DNA from: Eleginops maclovinus
Taxonomy: Eukaryota; Chordata; Actinopteri; Perciformes; Eleginopidae
Assembly (NCBI RefSeq): GCF_036324505.1
Contig: NC_086352.1
Coordinates: 7,026,501 to 7,090,500, forward strand
Direction: 5' to 3'
Length of the DNA stretch: 64,000 bases
Below, one piece after another: positions 47,761-57,737 of this stretch (positions are counted from its first letter, which is position 1; each line of letters starts with the position of its first letter). The position numbers were made by a program, and so were the translations under genes. The notes under the pieces are model-generated. The model saw nothing but the letters and a program-made list of their open reading frames with translations, had not been told where the DNA came from and did not search any database.

Positions 47761-48935
47761 CAGAGGTGATAGAAGTACTCAGATCATGTACTTGAGTAAA
47801 GTAGAAGTACTCAGGTCTTGTTCTTGAGTAAAGTAGAAGTACTCAGGTCTTGTACTTGAGTAAAAGTAGAAGTATTCAGGTCTTGTACTTGAGTAAAGTA
47901 GAAGTACTCAGGTCTTGTTCTTGAGTAAAGTAGAAGTACTCAGATCTTGTTCTTGAGTAAAGTAGAAGTACTCAGATCTTGTACTTGAGTAAAGTAGAAG
48001 TACTCAGATCTTGTTCTTGAGTAAAGTAGAAGTACTCAGGTCTTGTACTTGAGTAAAAGTAGAAGTACTCAGATCGTGTACTTGAGTAAAGTAGAAGTAC
48101 TCAGGTCTTGTTCTTGAGTAAAGTAGAAGTACTCAGGTCTTGTACTTGAGTAAAAGTAGAAGTACTCAGATCTTGTACTTGAGTAAAAGTAGAAGTACTC
48201 AGGTCTTGTACTTGAGTAAAAGTAGAAGTACTCAGGTCTTGTACTTTAGTAAAGTAAAAGTACTCAGGTCTTGTACTTGAGTAAAGTAGAAGTACTCAGG
48301 TCTTGTACTTGAGTAAAAGTAGAAGTACTCAGGTCTTGTACTTTAGTAAAGTAAAAGTACTCAGATCGTGTACTTGAGTAAAAGTAGAAGTACTCAGGTC
48401 TTGTACTTTAGTAAAGTAGAAGTACTCAGATCTTGTACTTGAGTAAAGTAGAAGTACCAGAGTGTAGGAATACTCTGTCACAGTGAAAGTATTCTAAATG
48501 TTCCTCCAGTGAAAGTAGAAAGTACTCTCCTCTAAATGTACTTAAAGTAGCGACAGTAAAAGTAGTCATTGTCTGATTGGTCCATTTCAGAATAATATCT
48601 CTGATATGTTTTATAATGATTGATCATTAAAGTGTTCTCAGAGCTGGTAAAGGTGCAGCTAGTTTGAATGGCTTTGTATACTGCAGGGTAGCTGCTGGAT
48701 TTACTGCAGGTGAACTAAAGTCTGATTTAAGGGAGATTATATTTACCATCATTAATCCTAATCTGCCTAGCAACTGAAGGTGTTAAATAAATGTAGAGGA
48801 GTAGAAGTACACCATTTACCTCTTAATTGTAGTGGAATAGAAGCACACAGTAGCATCAAATTTAAATACTAAAGCAAAGTACAATTACCTCAAAATTGTA
48901 CTTGAGTAAATGAACTTAGTTACTTAACACCTGAG
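47761..48935. mobile_element. hAT-like non-autonomous element (family B), copy 2
   Basis: Starts CAGAGGTGATAGAAGTACTC and ends TTAGTTACTTAACACCTGAG, an imperfect inverted repeat. The satellite (47780-48455) is followed by a 3' segment nearly identical to copy 1 (ATACTCTGTCACAGTGAAAG, TGTCTGATTGGTCCATTTCA). It carries about 250 bp more (48640-48890) before the terminus than copy 1 does. No coding capacity. Confidence 0.78.
47775..48455. repeat. ~32/33-bp minisatellite in family B copy 2
   Basis: About 21 units of the TACTTGAGTAAAGTAGAAGT / ACTCAG(A/G)TCTTG motif, including a variant with CTTTAGTAAAGTAAAAGTAC not seen in copy 1. Confidence 0.93.
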
Positions 48936-49835
48936 AACATTTTCTGCTTCACTTCTACTCCACTACAATTCAGAGGCAACAAATTGTACTTTACTGATTT
49001 ACTTGATTAATATTGTATTGTTAAATAATATTTATAGGGAAGATTCAGTTCAGAGTTTAAATAAAATACTAATATAATATATCTGCTTGAAAATACTTTT
49101 TATTTATAGTTTTGATGAATCTGAACATCAGCGTTCAGGATGTGAAGAATGAGCGAAGAATTGTCCCACCATGCTGCATTTTTAACACAACTTGCAAAAG
49201 GTTCATGTTCAGTCGTCTTACCTCGCCGCTGCTGTGGGACTTTTCTAAATCTGAAGTGTTGGTATGATGATGTGGGAGAAACACTTCCCAAAGAGCCACT
49301 TCACTTCTGGCTGCGATGGAGAAACAGGCGGCCATGTTTTCCCTCATGCTTTTTTTTTTTGTGGCAATTACCCAGGTGGCTTTGAGGTGCTAATTAGACA
49401 GTGTTGATTAAAACCAGCTGTGCATAATTTGTGCTATTATTGGATGATCACCCAAGACAAGGAGGGAGAAGGAGAGAGCAGCGTTACATTGCAGACACGG
49501 ATACAGTACGATCAACATTTACACTTTCTCAGAGAACCTCTAATCATGTCATACATGCACACAGAAAGGAGAGGGAGACTAAATGACTGCAATTACACCT
49601 GGTTTCACATGCAATCTGTTTCTGGATTTCCTTTTTTAACTCAGTATACTCAATATAAAATTGTGTTCTTCAGTAAAACATCTGAATACACCTTATACCG
49701 CTGCTACTCTGCTATTTGGGAATCATTTCATGTACAACCCAAACCTCCAGCCTCATATTTAGTTGTTTTAGTCCTGTTCTATCATTAGTGATGTACCATT
49801 TTGTTTGATAATTAAAAGTCAAATAACTGAAAGTC

Positions 49836-50300
49836 TTAAAGAAGCCCTATTTTTTATGTTTTCTGTTCCATATAAGTACTTAGTGCCTCTACTGGGACAC
49901 GTTCCCATGCTGTAATGTTCAAAAGGCTCTTTAAAAAGCCTTCTCCTGTAGTTTGTTATATAGGATTTAGTGCATGTAAATGGTCTGCAAAAGCTAGAAT
50001 CCCGGTCTTCCCTCCAGAGGGAGTTTCTCTCCCCCACACTCTCCCCCCTGCCTGAAACGCCTCCATTGGAGTCCTTTCTTTACTTCCTGACCATAATGAC
50101 ATCACTATGTCACATTCACGCTCCTATTGGCCTGAGCTCCAACACATTGTACATGATAGGTTAAGGGGCGGGACATCTGTTAGCGGTTGACCAATCACAA
50201 CAGAGCTGGCCAGCTATCCAATCAGAGCAGACTGGGCTGTGGTTTTAGACAGAGGGTGAAAAGAGGTGCTGCAGCACAGGCAGTATGAGAAAAATAAAGA
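49836..50300 (-). mobile_element. Family A MITE, reversed, adjoining the 57-bp satellite
   Basis: CTTAAAGAAGCCCTATTTTT start, then GTGCATGTAAATGGTCTGC, CGCCTCCATTGGAGTCCTTT, TTAAGGGGCGGGACATCTGT and ACCAATCACAACAGAGC. Its final segment GCAGTATGAGAAAAATAAAG runs straight into the tandem array. Confidence 0.8.
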
Positions 50301-51800
50301 GACACTACATACTGACATACACCTGAACATCAGCAGGAGAGGACTCTTTAAAGTAGAGACACTACATACTGATATACACCTGAACATCAGCAGGAGAGGA
50401 CTCTTTAAAGTAGAGACACTACATACTGATATACAGCTGAGCATCAGCAGGAGAGGACTCTTTAAAGTAGAGACTCTACATACTGATATACACCTGAACA
50501 TCAGCAGGAGAGGACTCTTTAAAGTAGAGACACTACATACTGATATACACCTGAACATCAGCAGGAGAGGACTCTTTAAAGTAGAGACTCTACATACTGA
50601 TATACACCTGAACATCAGCAGGAGAGGACTCTTTAAAGTAGAGACACTACATACTGATATACACCTGAACATCAGCAGGAGAGGACTCTTTAAAGTAGAG
50701 ACACTACATACTGATATACACCTGAACATCAGCAGGAGAGGACTCTTTAAAGTAGAGACACTACATACTGATATACACCTGAACATCAGCAGGAGAGGAC
50801 TCTTTAAAGTAGAGACACTACATACTGATATACACCTGAACATCAGCAGGAGAGGACTCTTTAAAGTAGAGACACTACATACTGATATACACCTGAACAT
50901 CAGCAGGAGAGGACTCTTTAAAGTAGAGACTCTACATACTGATATACACCTGAACATCAGCAGGAGAGGACTCTTTAAAGTAGAGACACTACATACTGAT
51001 ATACACCTGAACATCAGCAGGAGAGGACTCTTTAAAGTAGAGACTCTACATACTGATATACACCTGAACATCAGCAGGAGAGGACTCTTTAAAGTAGAGA
51101 CTCTACATACTGATATACACCTGAACATCAGCAGGAGAGGACTCTTTAAAGTAGAGACTCTACATACTGATATACACCTGAACATCAGCAGGAGAGGACT
51201 CTTTAAAGTAGAGACTCTACATACTGATATACACCTGAACATCAGCAGGAGAGGACTCTTTAAAGTAGAGACTCTACATACTGATATACACCTGAACATC
51301 AGCAGGAGAGGACTCTTTAAAGTAGAGACACTACATACTGATATACACCTGAACATCAGCAGGAGAGGACTCTTTAAAGTAGAGACACTACATACTGATA
51401 TACACCTGAACATCAGCAGGAGAGGACTCTTTAAAGTAGAGACACTACATACTGATATACACCTGAACATCAGCAGGAGAGGACTCTTTAAAGTAGAGAC
51501 ACTACATACTGATATACACCTGAACATCAGCAGGAGAGGACTCTTTAAAGTAGAGACACTACATACTGATATACACCTGAACATCAGCAGGAGAGGACTC
51601 TTTAAAGTAGAGACACTACATACTGATACACACCTGAACATCAGCAGGAGAGGACTCTTTAAAGTAGAGACTCTACATACTGATATACACCTGAACATCA
51701 GCAGGAGAGGACTCTTTAAAGTAGAGACACTACATACTGATATACACCTGAACATCAGCAGGAGAGGACTCTTTAAAGTAGAGACTCTACATACTGATAT
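50301..51800. repeat. 57-bp minisatellite, about 26 copies
   Basis: The unit GACACTACATACTGATATAC, ACCTGAACATCAGCAGGAGA, GGACTCTTTAAAGTAGA repeats every 57 bp (50301, 50358, ...). Copies are almost identical; the main variation is GACAC versus GACTC at the unit start, plus single outliers (GACATAC in unit 1; CAGCTGAGC in unit 3; GATACAC near 51626). As 57 is 19 codons, both strands stay open for over 500 codons; this is not taken as coding. Confidence 0.95.
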
Positions 51801-52384
51801 CAATTATCGTTATTTCTGTTGAAAATTAAATTACTTCAGCCAGATTTTTATGTATGTGAGAGGTTTGTGACAACAATGTGAAGACAGCGCTGGTGTGTCC
51901 TGACACCGGACACATTTCTCACCACATCGAGCTGTGAGGTCGTTGCCATGACATCCTGACTGACAGCTGTCACGGCGTGAGTGTTGGTGTGTACTGTATG
52001 TGCGGGTGTGTGTGTGTGAGGGAGGGTGGGCTGACATGTGCGTTGCATTGTAACAAATGACATGTCAAGTGGGAGCAGGGGGGGATGCCACAGAGACATC
52101 GTTGTCATGTGTAGGCGAATGTTGGATCGAGGGGGTGGGGGGGATGATGGGAAGGAGAGAAACGAGGAAGAAGAGATAAATCTGAAGCAACGAGAGGAAA
52201 AAGAGCGGGAGGAAGGGTGCGAGGAGGAGCGTTTTAAAAGGGCAATGTGGAAGAAGTGTTTTCACCAAAACATGAGCAGCAACATTATGGTGCCACGGTA
52301 TCTGGTTTATAGCAAGGTCGTGTCTGCATTTAATAAACATTAATCACACTCGTTGGAAAAATACGTGTGATTAAATATCGCTCA

Positions 52385-52480
52385 TCAGATCAGATTACAT
52401 TAGATATACTTGACTGATCCTAAATTGGGAATGATTTGGTTACAGCAGCATGTAAACAAGGTCATATAAGAAAATAACAT
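52385..52480. mobile_element. Retroposon fragment
   Basis: CAGATTACATTAGATATACT, then GATCCTAAATTGGGAATGAT and CAGCAGCATG; related to 22625 and 23265. Confidence 0.45.
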
Positions 52481-54068
52481 GCATCGTAAATAATTGCATG
52501 GAAACAGTGGGGGGGTGGATGTGTGCATGAAGAGCGCTCCGTCTCGTTGGCACACATTCCTTTACATTTTTCTGGATTTAATTGCAAAAAGTCTAGAAGT
52601 GGTCCCTCCTTTACATCAATGAGGAGATTTAAACGTACTATTTACTAAATATATATCTCCAAACTCCCCTCTGAAGCATCATTATGGGAATATTCTGTAA
52701 ATAAACAGCTTCAATCTTTCTTGACTGCATTTCGACCGTGCCATAAAGTCATAACAGCAGATGGCGATTAAGATGTCTTAAGCTCCTCTCCAACTTTGCA
52801 TTTTTTGTTGCACAGTTGGAGGCGCTTGGGTAGATTTGCCATATCCACACTGAAGTATTCGTGCATAGGACAATAAAGCCCTTTAACTGGAACCGACTCT
52901 AGTGGTAAATAAAGAAGTTTCAGCTCAAGATAATAAGAATCTTTAGGTCATCTTTAGGTTATTGGTTCGTAAAAAGGCATAATCACAGATGATTAATTGA
53001 CCTCATTGGCTTTAAATAAAGCATTTTGAAATCATTACAGAACTACCGCTGTGAACATTAATGCTGGACGATTGAAGTACCACAAGGCTCCCTCTCAGGG
53101 CTATTGTTGTTTTCTTTCTATGTAGTCATTTAAGTCTCTATGATATCATTCTTTATTCTTATATCTGAAAAGCAACTAAAACACCATTGACAGGGCTTAG
53201 TAGGACATCCACCAAACTGGAGGTTTTCTTTCTTTTGTCAGAGCATTTTTCTTATCGTTGCCTCTTCTAAAATAAATTGCATGCAGTCGCTTTAATGGGT
53301 TTTAAATTAGAGCAGTTATCAGGCCAGGTTGCCTGAGTCTTTACCTGAATGTCCTCTGTAAAGCCTTTATGTCATTGTGAATTATCCAGCGCTACACACT
53401 TCCTTAGGGCTATATTCATAATTAGTGGAGATAAATCCTGTGAAAAGACCAAAACCTAGACTCCCAATAGTTAGAAAAACTTAAGGTACATTCATTTCTT
53501 TACTGTTAATATGTATGAGTATAATGTCTGCGCTTAGGACTGCCACTTGGTACATTCTAGACTTTTACATGCAAAGGAATATTTGCAGAGTGATCTTTTT
53601 CTTCCAGTCCCAAAGACAATGACCATTTGATCAGTTTAACGAACATTATGTTATCTGAATCTGAACTTGATAATGGATTATAATACGTAGTAGATACATT
53701 CCCTGTCTGTTTAGGTCAGTCTAAATACATTTTATTGAAGAAAATGCTCTTTTATGCAAAAATCATCTTATTGTTACATGAATAATAATGCAAACTGATT
53801 TTGAACTTCGATGATATCAAATAGTCTCGGCTGAGCTCATTGAAAGGTCTTTCTTTTTCTTTCAAAAGGAGCTGTGCTGAGCTGTGTCCCCGATAACTAG
53901 CACTGATAGACAAAAGGGTCCCAAAGCTAAGACCATTCGTCATTTTGCATTCTGGAGTATTTCTTATTGTTAGTTTTCGGTTTCTAGCTAAGAGAAGCCT
54001 ACCTGCCCTCTCAAAGCAGACTGTTTATCTTTCAAGAAGTGGATTTATAGATAAATTCATAGATAAAG

Positions 54069-54652
54069 TTAGCCTGGCAAACCAGACCTACATTAAGATG
54101 TTTGGTCTGGGCACACAATTGGCAGGGCTCAATCCGAGGGGCGGGATTAACGGTGGTCTTTCAAATTCCCTCTGCACGCATCAGGATAGCGCTACAACCA
54201 ATCAGAGCACCGAAGAAGGTGACGTAGTCAGAGCGACGGAAAAGAGTCCATGGGCAACTGTTCCGCGTATGGTGTGTTGTTGAAAACTTTGATGGAGAGA
54301 TTCCTGTAAGCCAAATGTTATGGTAATAGGGCCCAACGACTGTTGCCGTTTTTGGAAAAGCTTAACTCTAAATTCTTTAAATTAAAGGCCAAAGCCGATT
54401 CGATAGACTGCTGTTTGCCAGCAGCCACCATCTTCTGTATTTACCTGTAGCAGAGACCGGCAGGGACTACACGCGGAACGGTCGCAACTCTGTCGTCATT
54501 ACGTTAAGCCCGCCCATCGACAATAACACGATGTGATTGGCCAAACCAGAGTTAGGGTTTTGCAGCTCGCGGGCTAACGAGGAGTTCCTAGGCGGAACCC
54601 TGGCTGCAATTTACATTTGCTACCGCTAGGGTGCGTCTAGATTTCTAGGCTA
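54069..54652. mobile_element. Putative non-autonomous DNA transposon, ~580 bp
   Basis: Begins TTAGCCTGGCAAACCAGACC and ends GTCTAGATTTCTAGGCTAA; the outer TTAGCCT/AGGCTAA are inverted. The interior is GC-richer than its surroundings and contains ACGTAGTCAGAGCGACGG and ACGCGGAACGGTCGCAAC. Similar text is common in teleost introns. The family is not certain. Confidence 0.55.
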
Positions 54653-54889
54653 AGATAAACTTACTTCAACGGTTTAAAAATGTCGGTTCACTGTCTTGTC
54701 AAATATTGATTCAGAACACGAAGATGACTACGGCCAAAATGCCCAACTCAAGGCCCATTTATAGTCTACAAACCAATGGGTGGTGTAACCACACTGATAA
54801 TGCTGTGCATCATATACCTTTTCACAATCTAGTAGTGTGTTTACTGAATGCTACCGAACTCAGTTCCCTGCAGACCCTGGTGTCAAAGT

Positions 54890-55640
54890 CTTTCCCAGAC
54901 TCTGTGTCACTTCTTCTTCCAAAAACCAAGATGACCTAAATACCAACACCAAGGCTTTGAAATAGCAAATAAATGGTTGATCTATAATTGGCTATTCATT
55001 TACTGAAGAGAATATTGATCACTACCAAAGTGTTTGCAGGTATCTGTTGGGAATTACTCTCCGTTTCAATGTTGCTTGCTTTAGCTTTTATTGTGCCAAA
55101 AAAAAGGATGCTCTATAACAAAAGATACCGCCTTAAAAGAGCTGCAGATGTTGGGAAAATGGTATGCACAGTTTCTCTCTTAAGTTGGAACATAGTTAGG
55201 GAAAGGTACAGAAATTCAGGGAACACAAACAACGTAAATCTCCTCAGATTGAAAGTGGGGACAAATGCAGTGTTTCTGTTCTGATCCGCCGTCAGTTCAC
55301 AAAAGACATCTTCTATGTCGATGATCAAACTCTCTCTCTCTGCAAGATTTTTCACTCTCCTGTCACTTCTGCTTCCTTAAACCAAGATGCAGACGGCTGA
55401 AATACCAATCGTAGGGCTTCAAGACAGCAAACAAATGGGTTATTTAATGTTTACTTTGTCCACTACTTCAATACAGGCTATGATTGTCCATTCATTAAAT
55501 CAAACAGAGTTGATGTAAAGTGAACAGTGGGGGGAAAAAATGCAGAGTTTCTGTTCCAAATCACCGTCAGTTCAGAAAAACATCTGCTATGCTGACGATC
55601 AAACTCTCTCCCTCTCTAAGAGCAAGATTTCTTTCGCTGA
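54890..55640. repeat. Diverged tandem duplication, ~300-450 bp copies
   Basis: ACCAAGATG...AATACCAA...GGCTTxxAxAxAGCAAA(T/C)AAATGG occurs at 54925 and 55380. ATGCAGxGTTTCTGTTC...CCGTCAGTTCA...GATCAAACTCTCTC occurs at 55265 and 55540. Confidence 0.7.
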
Positions 55641-55946
55641 AATATGTCAGAAGACATGATAGTGATGTTCATGTTACTGCTGAAGCAAAGGCAACTGTCC
55701 TCCCCCGTTACTCCGGCCTTTTCTTTTATCTCCTCCATCACTTGTCTTCCCTTCACCCTCTCTGCAAACCCCTCAATCTGTGTTTTATTCTCTCCTCCTC
55801 CTCCTCTTCCTCCTCCTCTTCATCCTGCTAATTCTACCGTTTCATCTTCACATCTTTTCTATAATGTGCATCTCCTCGACTTTGGACAGCGGCAGAGCTA
55901 CACAGTGTGGGAAGTGTTGGTGCAGCAAAATGTGTCCATCTGCCAA

Positions 55947-56013
55947 GGAAGAGGAGGAGGAGGAGGAGGAGGAGGAGGAGGAGGAGGAGGAGGAGGAGGA
56001 GGAGGAGGAGGAA
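55947..56013. repeat. (GAG)n purine tract
   Basis: About 22 GAG/GGA units, a perfect polypurine mirror repeat; preceded by CCTCCTCCTCTTCC-type pyrimidine tracts at 55790-55830, about 120 bp away. Confidence 0.94.
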
Positions 56014-56191
56014 AGAGACGAAGAGGCCAGAGAGCATGTGTCTTAATCGGGATTGACAGTAACATCGCTCTGAGATGAACGCCCGTCACACTTTAATCCC
56101 CCGCCAATCACATGTGCACAGGCTTACATATACACGCAGATGTACACGGGGGCATTTCTGAATGAACGCAGTCATGTGGAGGCTGAGTCAT

Positions 56192-56196
56192 ACACA

Positions 56197-56227
<31 letters not shown>

Positions 56228-56232
56228 GCACA

Positions 56233-56272
<40 letters not shown>
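56192..56272. repeat. (CGCA)n / (CA)n compound microsatellite
   Basis: ACGC tetramers pass into CA dinucleotides; the alternating purine-pyrimidine CG/CA run could adopt Z-DNA. Confidence 0.93.
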
Positions 56273-56274
<2 letters not shown>

Positions 56275-56919
56275 GTTAAAGTTAGATGCATCAATATTAA
56301 AGCAGGCACATGAACCTTACACGCCGCTTACATGCAGAACTTGCACGCATTTGGAAAGTGTCTGTAGGCACCCATAGCAACGGTTGCCGTAGCTACAGTA
56401 GGAAGCGTTTCCCAGAGGAACCAGTCATACATCCTCTCACATTGGGTGGTGGGATGGTGGGGGGGTGGGGGGAGGTGGATTATAATGTATACTGTATACA
56501 GTGGAATGAATAATGTACCGTATGATGTCACCGGGAGCTCTGCGCCGACAAAGCCTCGCTCTGACTCAAAACAATATGGCTTCCAAAATCTAGTCGAGAT
56601 ACAGTATATTCACCCTTGGCTTTGAAGGATCCAAGGCACTCCCATAATGTCTTGGCACTTCTGATTGGAGCGTAATTGCTATAATTTTGCATAGATTCAC
56701 CATGTTTATCAACCTTTACTTGCCAAAGAAGTAGTTTTAAAGCTTTTGGATGAACTGTTATTAAGTTATAACAGTTTCTTAGGCCATAAACTAAACAGTG
56801 ATGTCTGGTGCTGCTAGGAGCTGCTGTAAGTGCTAGTTACTGTAGCTTGTCAGATGGGAAGCTAATTAGGGCTAGCTAACTAGGTAGATAGATGGCAAAC
56901 GTTAGGTAGCTGGATTTAC

Positions 56920-57077
56920 GGATGGATGGATGGATGGATGGATGGATGGATGGATGGATGGATGGATGGATGGATGGATGGATGGATGGATGGATGGATG
57001 GATGGATGGATGGATGGATGGATGGATGGATGGATGGATGGATGGATGGATGGATGGATGGATAGATGGATGGATGA
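56920..57077. repeat. (GGAT)n microsatellite, ~158 bp
   Basis: About 39 GGAT units with one GATA interruption near 57062. It gives artefactual frames such as poly-MDGW and poly-HPSI. Confidence 0.95.
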
Positions 57078-57303
57078 TAGATACCACTCCACAATGTTTA
57101 ACATTTGAGTGAGCTCATCCTTCTTTCAAGGAATCCCTTGCCCTGACCAGATCACCGCTGTTCTGGAACTCAACTGTCAAAATATTGACAGAGAAAACTG
57201 TCTGAGTCATGTGAACGCCTCTGACCTGCAGGTTAGCCCGCCTGGATCTTGTGAAAATAAATAACGGAATAAAAGACCCACAGACAAAGACTGTGTGTCT
57301 CAC

Positions 57304-57559
57304 CTGGGCTGTCTCTGTGCTGGTACCCCCCGTCGGGCCTCCTCCCCCAGCCGGCTGAGGGAGGGAGACCGGCTCCTCGCCCCCCTCCCCATGGTCCGCA
57401 CCACCACGTTGCCATTGGGGCTGCCGCTGGGCATCTGCTGGAGCAGCTGGGGTGACAGGCTGCGGTGTAGAGCTGAGGCGCCAGGCTGCGACAGGACCCT
57501 GCTGGGGGCCCCTATGTGGGTGGGGCTGCAGGTGGGGGGCCCAGGTGCCAGGAGAGCCG

Positions 57560-57593
<34 letters not shown>

Positions 57594-57737
57594 ACTGACT
57601 GACGTTTAGGTTGTTGTCGCTGTTGGAGCGCAGGAGGACCCGCGGTGCTGATAAGGACGAGGGGGAGTGGTCGTTCCCGCTGCCAGATGACTGACCCCGG
57701 CGGCGCTTGGAGTAGGCTGGAGCCTCGCGGAAAGGCA
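57304..57737 (-). CDS. shank2: shank2 exon: linker after ankyrin repeats, with polyQ and a frame break
   Basis: Internal exon between acceptor ctcctctgtag (ending 57738) and donor AG|GTGAGA (from 57303). It starts in phase 1 with VPFREAPAYSKRRR, then APRVLLRSNSDNNLN, which are hallmark SHANK2 residues after the last ankyrin repeat. A run of ten CAG codons (57561-57590) encodes polyglutamine. Further on, the conserved text (HRSLSPQLLQQMP, then RSRSPSLSRL) is readable only in the +1 frame. That +1 frame ends in phase 2 and joins the next exon correctly (AG|T, Ser). The exon is 434 nt, whereas phase 1>2 requires a length of 3n+1, so one base is extra or two are missing. The conserved text suggests the break lies near the C6 run at 57534-57539, just after GTWAP. 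Probably a sequencing indel; a tiny spliced-out segment or a real frameshift are alternatives. Confidence 0.85.
57561..57590 (-). repeat. shank2: (CAG)10 coding repeat, polyglutamine
   Basis: Perfect CAG repeat on the transcript strand, ten Gln after VSQY in the linker exon. In plus-strand coordinates it is a GCT run. I do not recall an equivalent polyQ in mammalian SHANK2. Confidence 0.9.

Noticed and set aside
50301..51800. CRISPR-like array
   Set aside because: Units are directly adjacent with no unique spacers, and the context is vertebrate; it is a minisatellite. The same holds for the 72-bp and 32-bp arrays.
50214..51822. 500-codon open frames on both strands
   Set aside because: They arise from a 57-bp tandem repeat whose period is divisible by three. 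No start context, no codon constraint and no splice link.
53945..54283. 112-codon plus-strand frame
   Set aside because: Overlaps the putative DNA element; no recognisable domain or splice context.
56876..57112. Repetitive MDGW and HPSI frames
   Set aside because: GGAT tetranucleotide microsatellite.
57115..57303. Continuation of the linker-exon open frame past 57304 (...TAQVRHTVFVCG)
   Set aside because: It runs past a good donor (CCAG|GTGAGA) in the wrong frame and has no conservation.
57295..57609. 104-codon plus-strand frame
   Set aside because: Antisense of the linker exon. It does, however, mark the register of the +1 coding frame.
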